From positions 7,682,561 through 7,746,560 of the forward strand of contig AP018180.1 of NCBI GenBank assembly GCA_002368155.1: DNA of 64,000 nucleotides. Reading direction: 5' to 3'. Below, piece by piece: positions 35,601 to 45,661 of the stretch (positions are counted from its first letter, which is position 1; each line of letters begins with the position of its first letter). The translations under genes and the position numbers were made by a program. The notes beneath the pieces were generated by a model. The model ran no database searches and had not been told where the DNA came from. It worked only from the letters and a program-made list of their open reading frames with translations. The DNA comes from Nostoc carneum NIES-2107. GTDB lineage: Bacteria; Cyanobacteriota; Cyanobacteriia; Cyanobacteriales; Nostocaceae.

Positions 35601-38600
35601 GCGCCTCGTACTCCTGTAGAAGAAGTGATAGCAGGGATTTGGGCACAAATTCTGAGTGTTGGACAAGTAAATATTGATGACAACTTTTTTGAATTAGGTG
35701 GTCACTCGCTGTTAGCCACACAAATTGTGTCCCAATTGCGAGCAGCTTTTTCAGTAGATTTGCCCCTGCGGAGTTTGTTTGAATGTCCAACAGTCACTGC
35801 ACTGGCAGAACATATAGAAATAGCCCTGCAAGCCGGAGAAAAACTGCAACTACCACCTATTGAAAAAGCTCCACGAGATGGTGTATTACCGCTTTCTTTT
35901 GCCCAAACAAGGTTATGGTTTCTGGAACAATTAGAACCAGGTAGCAGCACTTATAACCTTTGTCGTACATTGAAACTGCAAGGTGCGCTGAATGTCACAG
36001 CCCTAGAGGAAAGTTTTAACGAAATTATCCATCGTCATGAAATTCTGCGAACCACTTTTACCAGTGTAGAAGGGCAAGCAGTTCAGGTCATCAATGCGGA
36101 TTTAAATATAGAAATACGCATATTAAATCTCCAAGATTTATCTCCAGAGGCGCGAGAGTTAGAAATTAAGCAGCTAGTTAAACAAGAAGCACAACAAAGC
36201 TTCGACTTGAGTACAGGGTCACTGTTTCACACCTTGCTTTTGCAATTGGCTGCACAAGAGTATGTGTTAATTTTTACAATTCATCATATTATTGCTGATG
36301 CCTGGTCAGCAGGTGTAATTGTCCGTGAACTCACAGCACTATACGAGTCATTTTGTACGGGTAAACCTTCACCTCTTTCCGAATTACCCATCCAGTATGG
36401 AGATTTTGCTATTTGGCAACACCAATGGTTGCAAGGCGAAATTTTCCAGCAGCAGATGGACTATTGGAAACAGACATTAAGCGGTACTTTACCAGTATTA
36501 GAACTACCAACAGATAGACCAAGGTCTGCCATACAAACCTTTGCTGGTAAAAAGCAATTTTTCACTATCTCCCCTACATTAACCGCAGCCCTGAAAACTT
36601 TGAGTCAGCAGGAAGGAGTCACACTATTTATGACTCTGCTGGCTGTATTTCAGACATTACTTTATCGTTACACGGGACAGGAAGATATTCTCGTCGGTTC
36701 ACCTATTGCCAACCGTAACCGCGCTGAAATAGAAGAGCTAATTGGCTTTTTTGTCAATACTATTGTGTTGCGTACTAACGTGGAAGGTAAACTCAGTTTT
36801 CGGGAATTGCTCAAACAAGTTAGAGAAGTTACTTTAGGTGCTTACGCTCATCAAGATTTGCCCTTTGAGCAGTTAGTAGAAGAATTGCAGCCAGAGCGTA
36901 ATTTGAGCCATACACCACTGTTTCAGGTAATGTTTGCCCTCCAAAATGCCCCAATGGGAGAACTAAAGCTTCCAGATTTAAATATTCAGGTAAACGAAGT
37001 AGATATAGAAAGATCCCAATTTGATTTAACTCTATTCCTGACAGAAACTAATCAAGGCTTGACGGGGGCATTTGAATACAATAGCGACTTATTTGACGCT
37101 GACACTATCATGAGAATGCAGGGGCATTTTCAAACATTATTAGAGGGGGTTGTAGCCAATCCTGAGCAGTATTTATCGAACTTGCCAATCTTAACCAAGC
37201 CAGAACTACACAATTTATTAATAGAGCAAAATCACACCCAGACTGATTATCCATCTGTCTGTATTCATCAGCTATTTGAAGTACAGGTTGAGAAAACACC
37301 TGATGCTGTTGCTGTGGTATTTGAGAATGAGCAATTAACTTATCGAGAATTAAATCAGCGAGCCAATCAACTAGCCCATTATTTGCAAAAACTGGGTGTG
37401 GGGGCAGAAATATTCGTAGGGATTTATGTAGAGCGTTCCTTAGAAATGATTGTGGGGTTGTTGGGTATACTCAAAGCCGGTGGTGCTTACGTTCCGCTAG
37501 ACCCAGCCTATCCCCAAGAGCGTTTGGCATTCATGCTGGAAGACTCACAAATTTCAGTCTTATTAACCCAACAATATTTATTAAAAACTCTTCCACCTAA
37601 CTACGCCCAAGTTATTTGTTTAGATAGCGACTGGGAAAGTATCACCGCACATCAACAAAACCCAGTTCACAGCAAGGTTAATCCGAGTAATCTCTGTTAC
37701 ACAATTTATACTTCTGGTTCTACAGGTAAACCCAAAGGCGTAGAAATTACCCATCGTAGTGTAGTCAATTTTCTGACGGCAATGCAACAGAAGTTGCAGT
37801 TAACAAATACAGATAACCTGCTATCAGTAACTACCTTATCTTTTGATATTGCGGTTTTAGAAATTTTTCTTACTTTAACAACAGGAGCTAAATTAATTTT
37901 AGTCAGTCGGGAAGTTGCGATCAACGGCATCCAATTATTACAACAACTGAATAATTCTGCTACAAGCGTAATGCAAGCTACCCCTGCAACTTGGCGAATG
38001 TTATTAGATGCAGGCTGGGAAGGAAATGCACAACTCAAAATTCTCTGTGGTGGTGAAGCCTTATCCCAAAACTTAGCTTCACAATTGTGTCAAAAAGCCG
38101 CTAGTGTCTGGAATTTATATGGCCCCACAGAAACAACCATTTGGTCTACTATTCATCAACTGCATGAGGGTGAAGCTATAGTTACTATTGGTCGTCCTAT
38201 AGCTAACACCCAAATTTATATCCTTGACCAACATTTGCAACCTCTACCTGTAGGCGTTCCTGGAGAATTGTATATTGGTGGTGTGGGGTTAGCACGGGGT
38301 TATTTTAATCAACCTGAACTCACTCAGGAAAAGTTTATTCCTAATCCTTTTACTTCTGACTCACAAAGCCGTCTATACAAAACAGGAGACTTAGCCCGTT
38401 ATCTTGCAAATGGAGAAATTGAATACTTAGGACGGATTGATTATCAAGTTAAACTCCGAGGTTTTCGCATTGAGTTAGGCGAAATTGAAGCAGTATTAGA
38501 ACAACATCCCGCAGTCAATCAATGTGTGGTGATGGCGCAAGAAGATGTACCAGGAAATCAGCGACTAGTTGCTTATTTAATTGCTGAAAACGCCGTTACT

Positions 38601-41432
38601 AGTGAGATGCGCCAGTATTTACGGCAAAAACTGCCTGAGTACATGATACCCAGTGCTTTTGTCATCCTAGATTCTCTACCTTTGACTCCTAACGGCAAAG
38701 TGAACCGCCGCGCCTTACCCATACTAAAAAATACTAGCTGGGAATTAGCAAGTATTTTTGTTGCTCCTCGTCATCCAGTAGAAGAAGTATTAGCCGCTAT
38801 TTGGACTCAAGTTTTGGGTGTTTCTCAAGTTGGTATTCACGACAATTTCTTTGAACTAGGCGGACATTCTTTATTAGCAACTCAAGTCATTTCTCGTATT
38901 CGCAAAATATTTGGTGTGGATATACCGCTTCAGCATTTATTTGAATTCCCCACTATTGCAAAACTAGCTAAGGAGATTCAGCAAACAACTAACCATAGTG
39001 TTTCTGCAATTAAAATTGTTTCTCGCGATCGCAATTTACCTCTATCCTTTGCTCAAGCTAGATTATGGTTATTAGAACAGGTTAACCCTAACAGCAGTAT
39101 TTACAATATGCCCGCAGCAGTTCGCCTTGTAGGTGAATTGAATATCAAAGCGTTAGAAGAAAGTATCAACGAAATTATCCGTCGTCACGAAGTCTTACGC
39201 ACTACCTTTGTTTTAGATGATGGGGAACCATTACAGGTAATTGTTAGCAATGTGCAGCTAAAAATACCTCTAGTGAACTTACGGGAATTGACGGCAGCTG
39301 AACAACAAGAAAAAATTCAGTGTTTGAGTATTGAAGAATTCCACCTTCCCTTTGATTTTACCCAAGCACCGTTACTCAGATGCAGACTTTTACAGCTAGG
39401 GGAACAAGAACACATTTTACTGTTTACTATTCACCATATCGTTTTTGACGGTTGGTCACAGGGTATATTAATTAAGGAGATTGCAGCACTTTACACCACC
39501 TTTGCGGCTGGAGAAACCTCTTCTTTACCAAGATTACCCATCCAGTATGCAGACTTTGCAGTTTGGCAACGTCAACACTTGCAAGGTGAAAGACGAGAAG
39601 CTTTACTCACCTACTGGAAGCAGGAATTAGCAAACTTACCTGTACTGCAACTACCTACAACCCGTCCTCGTGCAGAAGTGAAAACTAACCGGGGTGCTAG
39701 TTATAGTTTTGTGATACCTGCGTCAGTGGTGCAACAAGTGCGTAGTTTACCGTCGAAGACATCACTTTCTCAGCAAGCAGGTGTAACCTTATTTATGACA
39801 CTGCTGGCGAGTTTTAAAATTTTACTGCAACGCTACAGCAATCAAGATGATATTGTTGTTGGTACTGATGTTGCCAATCGCAACCAAGCAGAAATTGAAC
39901 AATTAATCGGATTCTTTGTTAACTTATTAGTTTTACGCACAGATTTAAGAGGGAATCCGACTTTCCTAGAGTTATTGCAACGTGTTCGCACCCAAACATT
40001 AGCAGCTTACGCTCATCAAGATTTACCCTTTGACGAGTTAGTTAGAGAATTACAACCTGAACGACATTTAAGCAACACAGTTCCATTATTCCAGGTATTA
40101 TTTGTCCTGCAAAATACGCCGAATTCAGCTTTAGAATTACCAGGACTTACCTTAAATTTACTGGAACTGGAAGCCAGAAATGCCAGATTTGATTTAGCTT
40201 TATTCCTTACAGAAACCAAGCAAGGTATAGCAGGTAAATGGCAATATAATGCCGATTTATTTGCCGCAGATACTATCACTCGCTTGACAAATAACTGGCA
40301 AACATTAATCAACAGCATTGTGGCTCATCCTGAAAGCCGTATCGATACATTAGAAATGCTCACAGAAGCAGAAAAGGCACAACAAACTATGCAGCAACAG
40401 GAGAGCAAAACAGCTAAGAGACAAAAATTTATGACTATTGCTCCTAAAGCAGTGAGTCTGTCAGTAGAGCAATTAATCAAAACAGATTATCTGCAAAATG
40501 AGCAAAAATTTCCTCTAGTAATTCAACCCAATAGTGCAGAAGTTGATTTAACATCTTGGGCTGCAAATAATCAAGATTATCTAGAAACACAATTATTCAA
40601 ACATGGAGCAATTTTATTTAGAGGTTTTAATGTAAAATCAGTTGCAGAGTTTGAAAAGTTCGCTCAAACAATTTGCCCCGATTTATTTGCTGAATATGGC
40701 GACTTACCCCGTACTGGAGAAGGTGGCAAAGTTTATGGTTCTACTCCATACCCAGCAGATAAAGCCATACTTTTCCACAATGAAAGCTCCCATTTACATT
40801 GCTTCCCCTCAAAAATTTGGTTTTACTGCGTTCAACCTGCGGCCGAAGGTGGAGAAACCCCAATTGTTGACTGTCGTAAAGCATATAATTTGCTTAGTCC
40901 CAAACTAAAAAAAATATTAGCAACTAAACAATTAATGTATGTCCGCAACTACACAAATGGATTAGATGTGAGTTGGCAAGATTTTTTCAGAACAAATGAT
41001 AAATCTGTAGTAGAGAATTACTGTATTAAAAATAAAATAGATTTTGATTGGTACGATGAGGATGGCTTAATAACTCGCCAAATTCGTCCAGCGCTGTTAG
41101 TACATCCCAAAATAGGTGAACCTGTATTTTTCAATCAAATTCAGTTACACCACATTTCATATTTAGATAGAGAAGTTAGAGATTCACTCTTGTCTTCATT
41201 TGGTGAACAAAAGCTACCACGTAACGTATATTATGGTGATGGTACTCCTATTGCAGACTCAGTAATTACAGAAATTAATGAAGTTTATCGCCAGTGTATT
41301 ACTAAGTTTACTTGGCAGAAAGAAGATATTTTAATGCTAGATAACATCCTAGTAGCTCACGGACGTAATCCCTATGTTGGTTCCCGCAAAATTGTGGTAG
41401 CTATGGGAGAAATAATTGAAGAACTTCAATAG
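32688..41432 (+). CDS. NRPS: I-A-T-C-A-T-C with C-terminal fused TauD oxygenase
   Basis: About 2914 residues. Order: condensation-like interface domain (1-425) with HHxxxDG replaced by LPGLSADRE (about 137); A1 (445-960) with a normal YTSGSTGTPKG but Ser in place of the Asp that binds the alpha-amino group (FSSSVRQ); T1 (Ser about 1006); C2 with HHIIADA; A2 whose pocket reads DILQLGLIW by eye, the glycine type; T2 (Ser about 2060); C3 with intact HHIVFDG; and an HxE-type oxygenase (2582-2914, HNE about 2697, AHGR near the end). The oxygenase would act on the next module, in the protein at 42410, since C3 and the oxygenase both precede an I-A-T protein. I start at the ATG at 32688 (GGAAG site ten bases before). 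An internal ATG at 40431 marks the fused oxygenase. Confidence 0.93.
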   Translation: MFQEIQGFQLSPQQKYLWQLQQSDSRLYQVKAAVSITGNLNIQLLKNAVEKVVSRHEILRTSYKCLPGMTIPVQVITDSGANWQQNYDLSNYTKEEQAEKIQELFQQFGQQDFNLETGAVLHISLVTLSASKYILFIRLPGLSADRETLKILVREISYTYAYKYDNHEEIMQYADLAMWQNELLSAVDTEAGREYWTKQDFSALQALQLPIEKENVAELVFEPKTHSFQVDAHLVSQIETQHQSSLANFFLACWNILLWRIAGQDNLILGLYTNGRKYQELESSLGLLSKYVPLKCELKEDITLSFLLNKLNQTITKSYNYQEYFSADILTKLSANNQDIFPIYFDYDEIIEKYNCADVSFSIEQLDAWIDNYKIKLACIRRENLIELEITYNSNYFSPADIQRLAEQLQTLIENAISSPETAISRLQIVSNSEINLLSQLNKTKLTYPVDHCIHHLFEEQVAKTPDKVAIAFAEKQLTYRELNNRANQIAHHLQQLGVGAEVLVGLCVERSLDFVLGILGILKAGGAYVPLDPTYPQERLEYMLQNSQPKVLLMKEFLIKELPKNSTQVVCLDTDGDLIAQQPRENLHQTAVAANLAYVIYTSGSTGTPKGVRVTHANLCHYVQAMQTALGIVEEDKYLHTASIAFSSSVRQLMVPLTKGATVVIATSEQRKDPLTLFAEIKQQQVTVIDIVPSYWRNCNHLINSLKPEVRTNLLDNKLRLIVSASEPLLSDICTQWRFGLQHNASLINMFGQTETCGIVAVNPIAQDDQIKIVPLGRPIANTQIYILDKYLQPVPMGVAGELYIGGLGIGQGYLYRPDLTAERFIPNLFSEEPGTRLYKTGDLGRYLPDGKVEFIGRSDYQVKIRGFRIELAEIEATLCQHPSVREAVVVAREDSGEKRLVAYLVPNEQSLQDANLGNYRSFLQERLPDYMMPANFVMLEALPLTPNGKVNRQALPTPEQVRLQTHSQKAPRTPVEEVIAGIWAQILSVGQVNIDDNFFELGGHSLLATQIVSQLRAAFSVDLPLRSLFECPTVTALAEHIEIALQAGEKLQLPPIEKAPRDGVLPLSFAQTRLWFLEQLEPGSSTYNLCRTLKLQGALNVTALEESFNEIIHRHEILRTTFTSVEGQAVQVINADLNIEIRILNLQDLSPEARELEIKQLVKQEAQQSFDLSTGSLFHTLLLQLAAQEYVLIFTIHHIIADAWSAGVIVRELTALYESFCTGKPSPLSELPIQYGDFAIWQHQWLQGEIFQQQMDYWKQTLSGTLPVLELPTDRPRSAIQTFAGKKQFFTISPTLTAALKTLSQQEGVTLFMTLLAVFQTLLYRYTGQEDILVGSPIANRNRAEIEELIGFFVNTIVLRTNVEGKLSFRELLKQVREVTLGAYAHQDLPFEQLVEELQPERNLSHTPLFQVMFALQNAPMGELKLPDLNIQVNEVDIERSQFDLTLFLTETNQGLTGAFEYNSDLFDADTIMRMQGHFQTLLEGVVANPEQYLSNLPILTKPELHNLLIEQNHTQTDYPSVCIHQLFEVQVEKTPDAVAVVFENEQLTYRELNQRANQLAHYLQKLGVGAEIFVGIYVERSLEMIVGLLGILKAGGAYVPLDPAYPQERLAFMLEDSQISVLLTQQYLLKTLPPNYAQVICLDSDWESITAHQQNPVHSKVNPSNLCYTIYTSGSTGKPKGVEITHRSVVNFLTAMQQKLQLTNTDNLLSVTTLSFDIAVLEIFLTLTTGAKLILVSREVAINGIQLLQQLNNSATSVMQATPATWRMLLDAGWEGNAQLKILCGGEALSQNLASQLCQKAASVWNLYGPTETTIWSTIHQLHEGEAIVTIGRPIANTQIYILDQHLQPLPVGVPGELYIGGVGLARGYFNQPELTQEKFIPNPFTSDSQSRLYKTGDLARYLANGEIEYLGRIDYQVKLRGFRIELGEIEAVLEQHPAVNQCVVMAQEDVPGNQRLVAYLIAENAVTSEMRQYLRQKLPEYMIPSAFVILDSLPLTPNGKVNRRALPILKNTSWELASIFVAPRHPVEEVLAAIWTQVLGVSQVGIHDNFFELGGHSLLATQVISRIRKIFGVDIPLQHLFEFPTIAKLAKEIQQTTNHSVSAIKIVSRDRNLPLSFAQARLWLLEQVNPNSSIYNMPAAVRLVGELNIKALEESINEIIRRHEVLRTTFVLDDGEPLQVIVSNVQLKIPLVNLRELTAAEQQEKIQCLSIEEFHLPFDFTQAPLLRCRLLQLGEQEHILLFTIHHIVFDGWSQGILIKEIAALYTTFAAGETSSLPRLPIQYADFAVWQRQHLQGERREALLTYWKQELANLPVLQLPTTRPRAEVKTNRGASYSFVIPASVVQQVRSLPSKTSLSQQAGVTLFMTLLASFKILLQRYSNQDDIVVGTDVANRNQAEIEQLIGFFVNLLVLRTDLRGNPTFLELLQRVRTQTLAAYAHQDLPFDELVRELQPERHLSNTVPLFQVLFVLQNTPNSALELPGLTLNLLELEARNARFDLALFLTETKQGIAGKWQYNADLFAADTITRLTNNWQTLINSIVAHPESRIDTLEMLTEAEKAQQTMQQQESKTAKRQKFMTIAPKAVSLSVEQLIKTDYLQNEQKFPLVIQPNSAEVDLTSWAANNQDYLETQLFKHGAILFRGFNVKSVAEFEKFAQTICPDLFAEYGDLPRTGEGGKVYGSTPYPADKAILFHNESSHLHCFPSKIWFYCVQPAAEGGETPIVDCRKAYNLLSPKLKKILATKQLMYVRNYTNGLDVSWQDFFRTNDKSVVENYCIKNKIDFDWYDEDGLITRQIRPALLVHPKIGEPVFFNQIQLHHISYLDREVRDSLLSSFGEQKLPRNVYYGDGTPIADSVITEINEVYRQCITKFTWQKEDILMLDNILVAHGRNPYVGSRKIVVAMGEIIEELQ

Positions 41433-41628
41433 TTGGTATCTCAATCAATAAAGACAGCGATTATTCTTATTGATTTGATAATTTCTAGGAAATTAGGCGA
41501 TTTAAATTTGATTTAAAACTTCAATTTTTATGTGGAAAATTTCCGCATATTAGGTGGATGCTGAAGAGCCATAATTTAACGAATGGAAATTAAGATGATG
41601 TCAAGTAAATCATTAGGAGAAAAATTTT

Positions 41629-42378
41629 ATGTCTTCGATAACACGCAATAATAATCATGATACTATAGCTTCTATGTATGACTTAAAAGGCATAGAGCAA
41701 CATGATATAGCTATAGATTGCCTAGAGAAATTAATTTTCAACCAAATTCCCAAAGCGGCACAGATTTTTGATTTGGGTTGCGGTACAGGACAAATAGCAC
41801 AAAGGTTATTAAAAAGAGGGTATAAAGTCACTGGACTTGATAGTTCAGAGTCTATGTTACAGTGCGCTCGCCAGAATGCACCCAATGCAGAATTTATTCT
41901 AGATGACGCACGTTTTTTTAAATTGCCACCTACTTTCGATGCAGCGATTTCCACAGATGTTGTCCTCAATTATGTCCTTTCTTTGGAAGAACTGAAAAAT
42001 ACCTTGCAGAATGTATATAATGCACTACTCACAAATGCGATATTTGCATTTCAAATGTATATAGAAGAAAACTGCAAATCTTCGTGGAGTGAAAATAGTG
42101 ATGGTGGTGGTGTCAAAGACAATAATGCCTGGATAGAGATTTGGAGTTACGATCGAGAAACTAAATTAGGTCGGAAAGAAACTACCAGATTTCAATTGGT
42201 GAATGGTCACTGGGAACGTTCAGATAAAACTTTTTTGTTAAAACTTTATTCTCAATTAGAAATTCAGACTGCCTTGGAAGAAGTTGGCTTCAGAGAAATT
42301 AGGATTTATGATATCAAACAAGATTTAGGTGTAGAGCATTCAAATAGTGAAACGGCCTGCTTTGTTTGTCGTAAATAG
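41629..42378 (+). CDS. Class I SAM-dependent methyltransferase, stand-alone
   Basis: The product is 249 residues with the SAM-binding motif I IFDLGCGTGQIAQRLL (about residues 45-60), the acidic loop GLDSSESML, motif II LDDARFFKLP and the FDAAISTDVVLNYV segment. It has no carrier or NRPS domain and is coded in line between two NRPS genes, 196 bases after the fused-oxygenase gene and 31 bases before the next NRPS. A tailoring role in the cluster is likely: N-, O- or carboxyl methylation of a residue or of the beta-hydroxyl. Neither the atom nor the step can be told from the sequence. The gap before it (41433-41628) contains a small AATTTC-TAG-GAAATT palindrome near 41488 and nothing else evident. 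Confidence 0.88.
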   Translation: MSSITRNNNHDTIASMYDLKGIEQHDIAIDCLEKLIFNQIPKAAQIFDLGCGTGQIAQRLLKRGYKVTGLDSSESMLQCARQNAPNAEFILDDARFFKLPPTFDAAISTDVVLNYVLSLEELKNTLQNVYNALLTNAIFAFQMYIEENCKSSWSENSDGGGVKDNNAWIEIWSYDRETKLGRKETTRFQLVNGHWERSDKTFLLKLYSQLEIQTALEEVGFREIRIYDIKQDLGVEHSNSETACFVCRK

Positions 42379-42409
42379 CTCAGTGTTCTTGAATAAATAG
42401 CAGAAACAA

Positions 42410-45400
42410 ATGCAAACCCAATTTATTGAGGGCTTTCGGCTTTCCCCCCAACAAAAGCGTCTTTGGATATTACAGAAATTTAGTCTAGCCTATCGTACTC
42501 AATGCGCCCTTTTAGTTGAAGGTAATCTTCAGGTAGAAATTTTAAAAACTGCTTTACATCAAGTTATTAGTTGTCACGGAATTTTGCGTACAACTTTTCA
42601 GTATTTACCTGGGATGAAAAGTCCAGTAATGACCGTAGCAAATAACTCTATCCTGTCTTGGCGTAATATATATCTAGATGAATTATCATCCAAGGAAATT
42701 TCAGAAATTATTCAAGAAATTTTCCAAGGAGAACGAAGGCTTCCTGATAACTTTGAACAAAGCTCGCTTTTGCATTTATCTCTGCTGAAGCTATCCACAG
42801 ATAAACATATTTTGTTTATCAACCTACCTGCACTTTGTGCAGACTCTTGGACTCTTAAAAAACTTGTTCAAAAAATTAGTCATTATTATGCTGCCTACCT
42901 TCAAGGGGAACAAGTTTATGAAGAAGTTGTAGAATATATCCAGTTTTCAGAATGGCAGAATCAATTACTCGAAGACCAAGAAGCGGAAATAGGTAAGAAA
43001 TACTGGCAACAGCAAGATTTTTCGGCTCTCAGCACATTAACGCTACCTCTTGAAAGCAATTATTTAAAGCAATCTGGATTTGCTCCTGATAGTGTCACAT
43101 TGACAATTAATTTAGATGTGACAGTGAAGCTCACAACATTAGCTAAAAATTGTAATACTTCGGATAGTGTAGTGCTGCTAGCCTGCTGGCAAATATTAAT
43201 CTGGCGACTTACAGGACAGTCAGATGTGATCATTGGTATGGCAGCAAATCGTAGAGAATACGAAGAACTACAGGATGTACTAGGACTTGTTGCTACATGG
43301 CTACCAATTAAAACCCATTTAACATCACATTTATGTTTTACGGAAGTATTGGAAATAGTACAAAAAGCTACAAGTGATGCTGAAGAATGGCAGGATTATT
43401 TCGTTGCAGAATTACTAGAGCATGAAGATAAATTGACATTGCCCATTTGTTTTGAATTTGAGGAATTTCCCGAAAAATTTGTAACTGCAAACCTATTGAT
43501 TGCGCTTTATAAACACTATAGTTGTACTGAACAGTTTAAAGTTAAACTTACCTGTACTCGTCATCATAAAAGTTTAATAACTACCTTTCACTTTGATACA
43601 AACTACTTCAGTATTGACACGATCCAACGCTTGGCTTCTCAGTTTCAAACATTGTTGGCTAATGTGACGCAGTATCCAGAAGCCACAATCAATAATTTAG
43701 ATATTCTAAGTCAGAGCGATCGCCAACAATTACTAGTTGAGTTTAACCAAACAGCAATTGCACCCCAACAATATCACAAGTGTATCCACCAAATATTTGC
43801 AGAACAGGTAGAAAAAACACCCGATCGCATTGCGGTAATATTTGCACAACAGCAACTAACTTATACAGACCTCAACCGTAAAGCCAATCAACTAGCACAC
43901 TACTTACAAGCATTGGGAGTCAAGCCAGAATCCATCGTTGGGTTGTATGTCGAGCGCTCCCCAGAAATGATTGTGGGACTGTTGGGTATTCTCAAAGCTG
44001 GTGGAGCATATTTGCCAATAGATGCCACATTACCAACACAAAATTTAACTGCTCGCTTGCAAGATGCTCAAGTATCCATAGTTTTAACCCAAAGGAGCTT
44101 GCAACACCATATACCAAAAGATGCAGGGTTCAAGGTGATTTGCCTAGATAGTGATTGGGATGCGATCGCTCAATCTCAAGATACCAATCCCAGCAGCGAC
44201 GTGACAATAGAAAACTTGCTCTATGTCCTGTTTACCTCTGGTTCTACTGGCAAACCCAAAGGCGTAGCAGTTGAACACCAGCAGTTAGTTAACTATCTTA
44301 ACAGCATCACCCCACAATTAAACCTCCCTCCTGGGGCGCACTTCGCTAACGTTTCCACTTTAGCGGCGGATTTAGGAAATACCGTGATTTTTGCCTCTCT
44401 GTGTACGGGGGGTTGTCTCCACCTGTTATCTTTTGAGTCTGCTACTAATGCCTCAGCTTTGGCTGAATACTTCTGTCAATATCCTATTGACTGTCTCAAA
44501 ATTGTACCTTCCCATCTGGCAAGTCTTTTAGCATCGGCTCCTGCTAAATCGATTTTGCCGCGTCAACTATTAATATTAGGTGGTGAAGCTGCCACTTGGG
44601 ATTTAATCGCCCAAATTCAGCAACAAGCCGCAAATTGTCGGATTTTAAATCATTACGGCCCAACAGAAGCTACAGTCGGTACACTGACTTGTTTAGTAGA
44701 ACCGAATCAACAGCTTTCCTCAGATTTTAAAACCAATACAGTTCCCCTCGGTCGTCCACTAGCTCATACCCAAGTCTACTTGTTAGACGAGCAGATGCAG
44801 CCTGTACCCATTGGCGTGACGGGAGAATTGTATATAGCTGGTGCCGGTTTAGCCAGAGGTTATTTGCACAGACCCCAGTTAACAGCAGAAAAATTCCTTG
44901 CTAATCCCTTAAATCAAAACTGCACGCGCCTTTATAAAACCGGAGACCTAGCGCGTTACTTACCTAACGGCAATATTGAGTTTATCGGACGAGTTGATCG
45001 TCAAGTAAAACTCCGAGGTTTTCGCATAGAATTAGGGGAAATTGAATCGATAATTTGTCAATATCCCCATGTACAGCAAGCTGTCGTTGTACTTCAGCAA
45101 CAGGAAAAAAGCCATCAGCGCTTAGTCGCCTACATCGTTCTCAAACCTCAAAACACCATTAATACTGACGATTTGCGTCAATTTTTAACCCAAAAGCTGC
45201 CAGAATACATGATACCCTCAGCTTTTGTCATCTTGAAGGCTTTGCCACTCACAGCCAATGGCAAGATAGACTTTCAGGCTTTACCAGAACCGGATAGTTA
45301 CAACCGAGATTTAGCAACTATTTATCAGCCTCCACAGACAGAATTAGAGCAAGCGATCGCTAATATTTGGCAAGAAATGTTAAATGTGGAGAAAGTTGGC

Positions 45401-45634
45401 ATTAACGATAACTTTTTTGAACTTGGTGGACATTCTTTACTGCTGGTGCGAATTCATAGCAAACTGCAAAAAATAGTTAATCAAAATTTATCAATTACTG
45501 ATTTGTTTGCTTATCCAACTATTAGCTCATTGTCCAAATATTTAACTCAAGATGGCAATCAAAAATCATCTTTAGTAACTAGTCAAAACCGCGCAGAAAG
45601 TCGTATATCGGCAAGAAACCAAAGAAGACGTTAA
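42410..45634 (+). CDS. NRPS module: I-A-T, adenylation pocket of aspartate type
   Basis: The product is 1074 residues. The N-terminal condensation-like domain (1-430) lacks HHxxxDG, having LPALCADSW at about 138, and an altered first motif (SCHGILRTTF). It is thus probably an interface domain that positions a hydroxylase rather than making a bond. The A domain (455-965) has the usual FTSGSTGKPKG core. Aligning its pocket by eye gives D-L-T-K-I-G-H-V-G, close to the known Asp code DLTKVGHIGK. The carrier domain follows (DNFFELGGHSLL, Ser about 1009). No condensation domain is active here, so C3 of the previous protein should make the bond and its fused oxygenase should hydroxylate the loaded Asp. 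The product would be a beta-hydroxyaspartyl residue, a bidentate iron ligand. Confidence 0.92.
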   Translation: MQTQFIEGFRLSPQQKRLWILQKFSLAYRTQCALLVEGNLQVEILKTALHQVISCHGILRTTFQYLPGMKSPVMTVANNSILSWRNIYLDELSSKEISEIIQEIFQGERRLPDNFEQSSLLHLSLLKLSTDKHILFINLPALCADSWTLKKLVQKISHYYAAYLQGEQVYEEVVEYIQFSEWQNQLLEDQEAEIGKKYWQQQDFSALSTLTLPLESNYLKQSGFAPDSVTLTINLDVTVKLTTLAKNCNTSDSVVLLACWQILIWRLTGQSDVIIGMAANRREYEELQDVLGLVATWLPIKTHLTSHLCFTEVLEIVQKATSDAEEWQDYFVAELLEHEDKLTLPICFEFEEFPEKFVTANLLIALYKHYSCTEQFKVKLTCTRHHKSLITTFHFDTNYFSIDTIQRLASQFQTLLANVTQYPEATINNLDILSQSDRQQLLVEFNQTAIAPQQYHKCIHQIFAEQVEKTPDRIAVIFAQQQLTYTDLNRKANQLAHYLQALGVKPESIVGLYVERSPEMIVGLLGILKAGGAYLPIDATLPTQNLTARLQDAQVSIVLTQRSLQHHIPKDAGFKVICLDSDWDAIAQSQDTNPSSDVTIENLLYVLFTSGSTGKPKGVAVEHQQLVNYLNSITPQLNLPPGAHFANVSTLAADLGNTVIFASLCTGGCLHLLSFESATNASALAEYFCQYPIDCLKIVPSHLASLLASAPAKSILPRQLLILGGEAATWDLIAQIQQQAANCRILNHYGPTEATVGTLTCLVEPNQQLSSDFKTNTVPLGRPLAHTQVYLLDEQMQPVPIGVTGELYIAGAGLARGYLHRPQLTAEKFLANPLNQNCTRLYKTGDLARYLPNGNIEFIGRVDRQVKLRGFRIELGEIESIICQYPHVQQAVVVLQQQEKSHQRLVAYIVLKPQNTINTDDLRQFLTQKLPEYMIPSAFVILKALPLTANGKIDFQALPEPDSYNRDLATIYQPPQTELEQAIANIWQEMLNVEKVGINDNFFELGGHSLLLVRIHSKLQKIVNQNLSITDLFAYPTISSLSKYLTQDGNQKSSLVTSQNRAESRISARNQRRR

Positions 45635-45661
45635 CTAAATCACGAAATTTAGAAACTTAAT

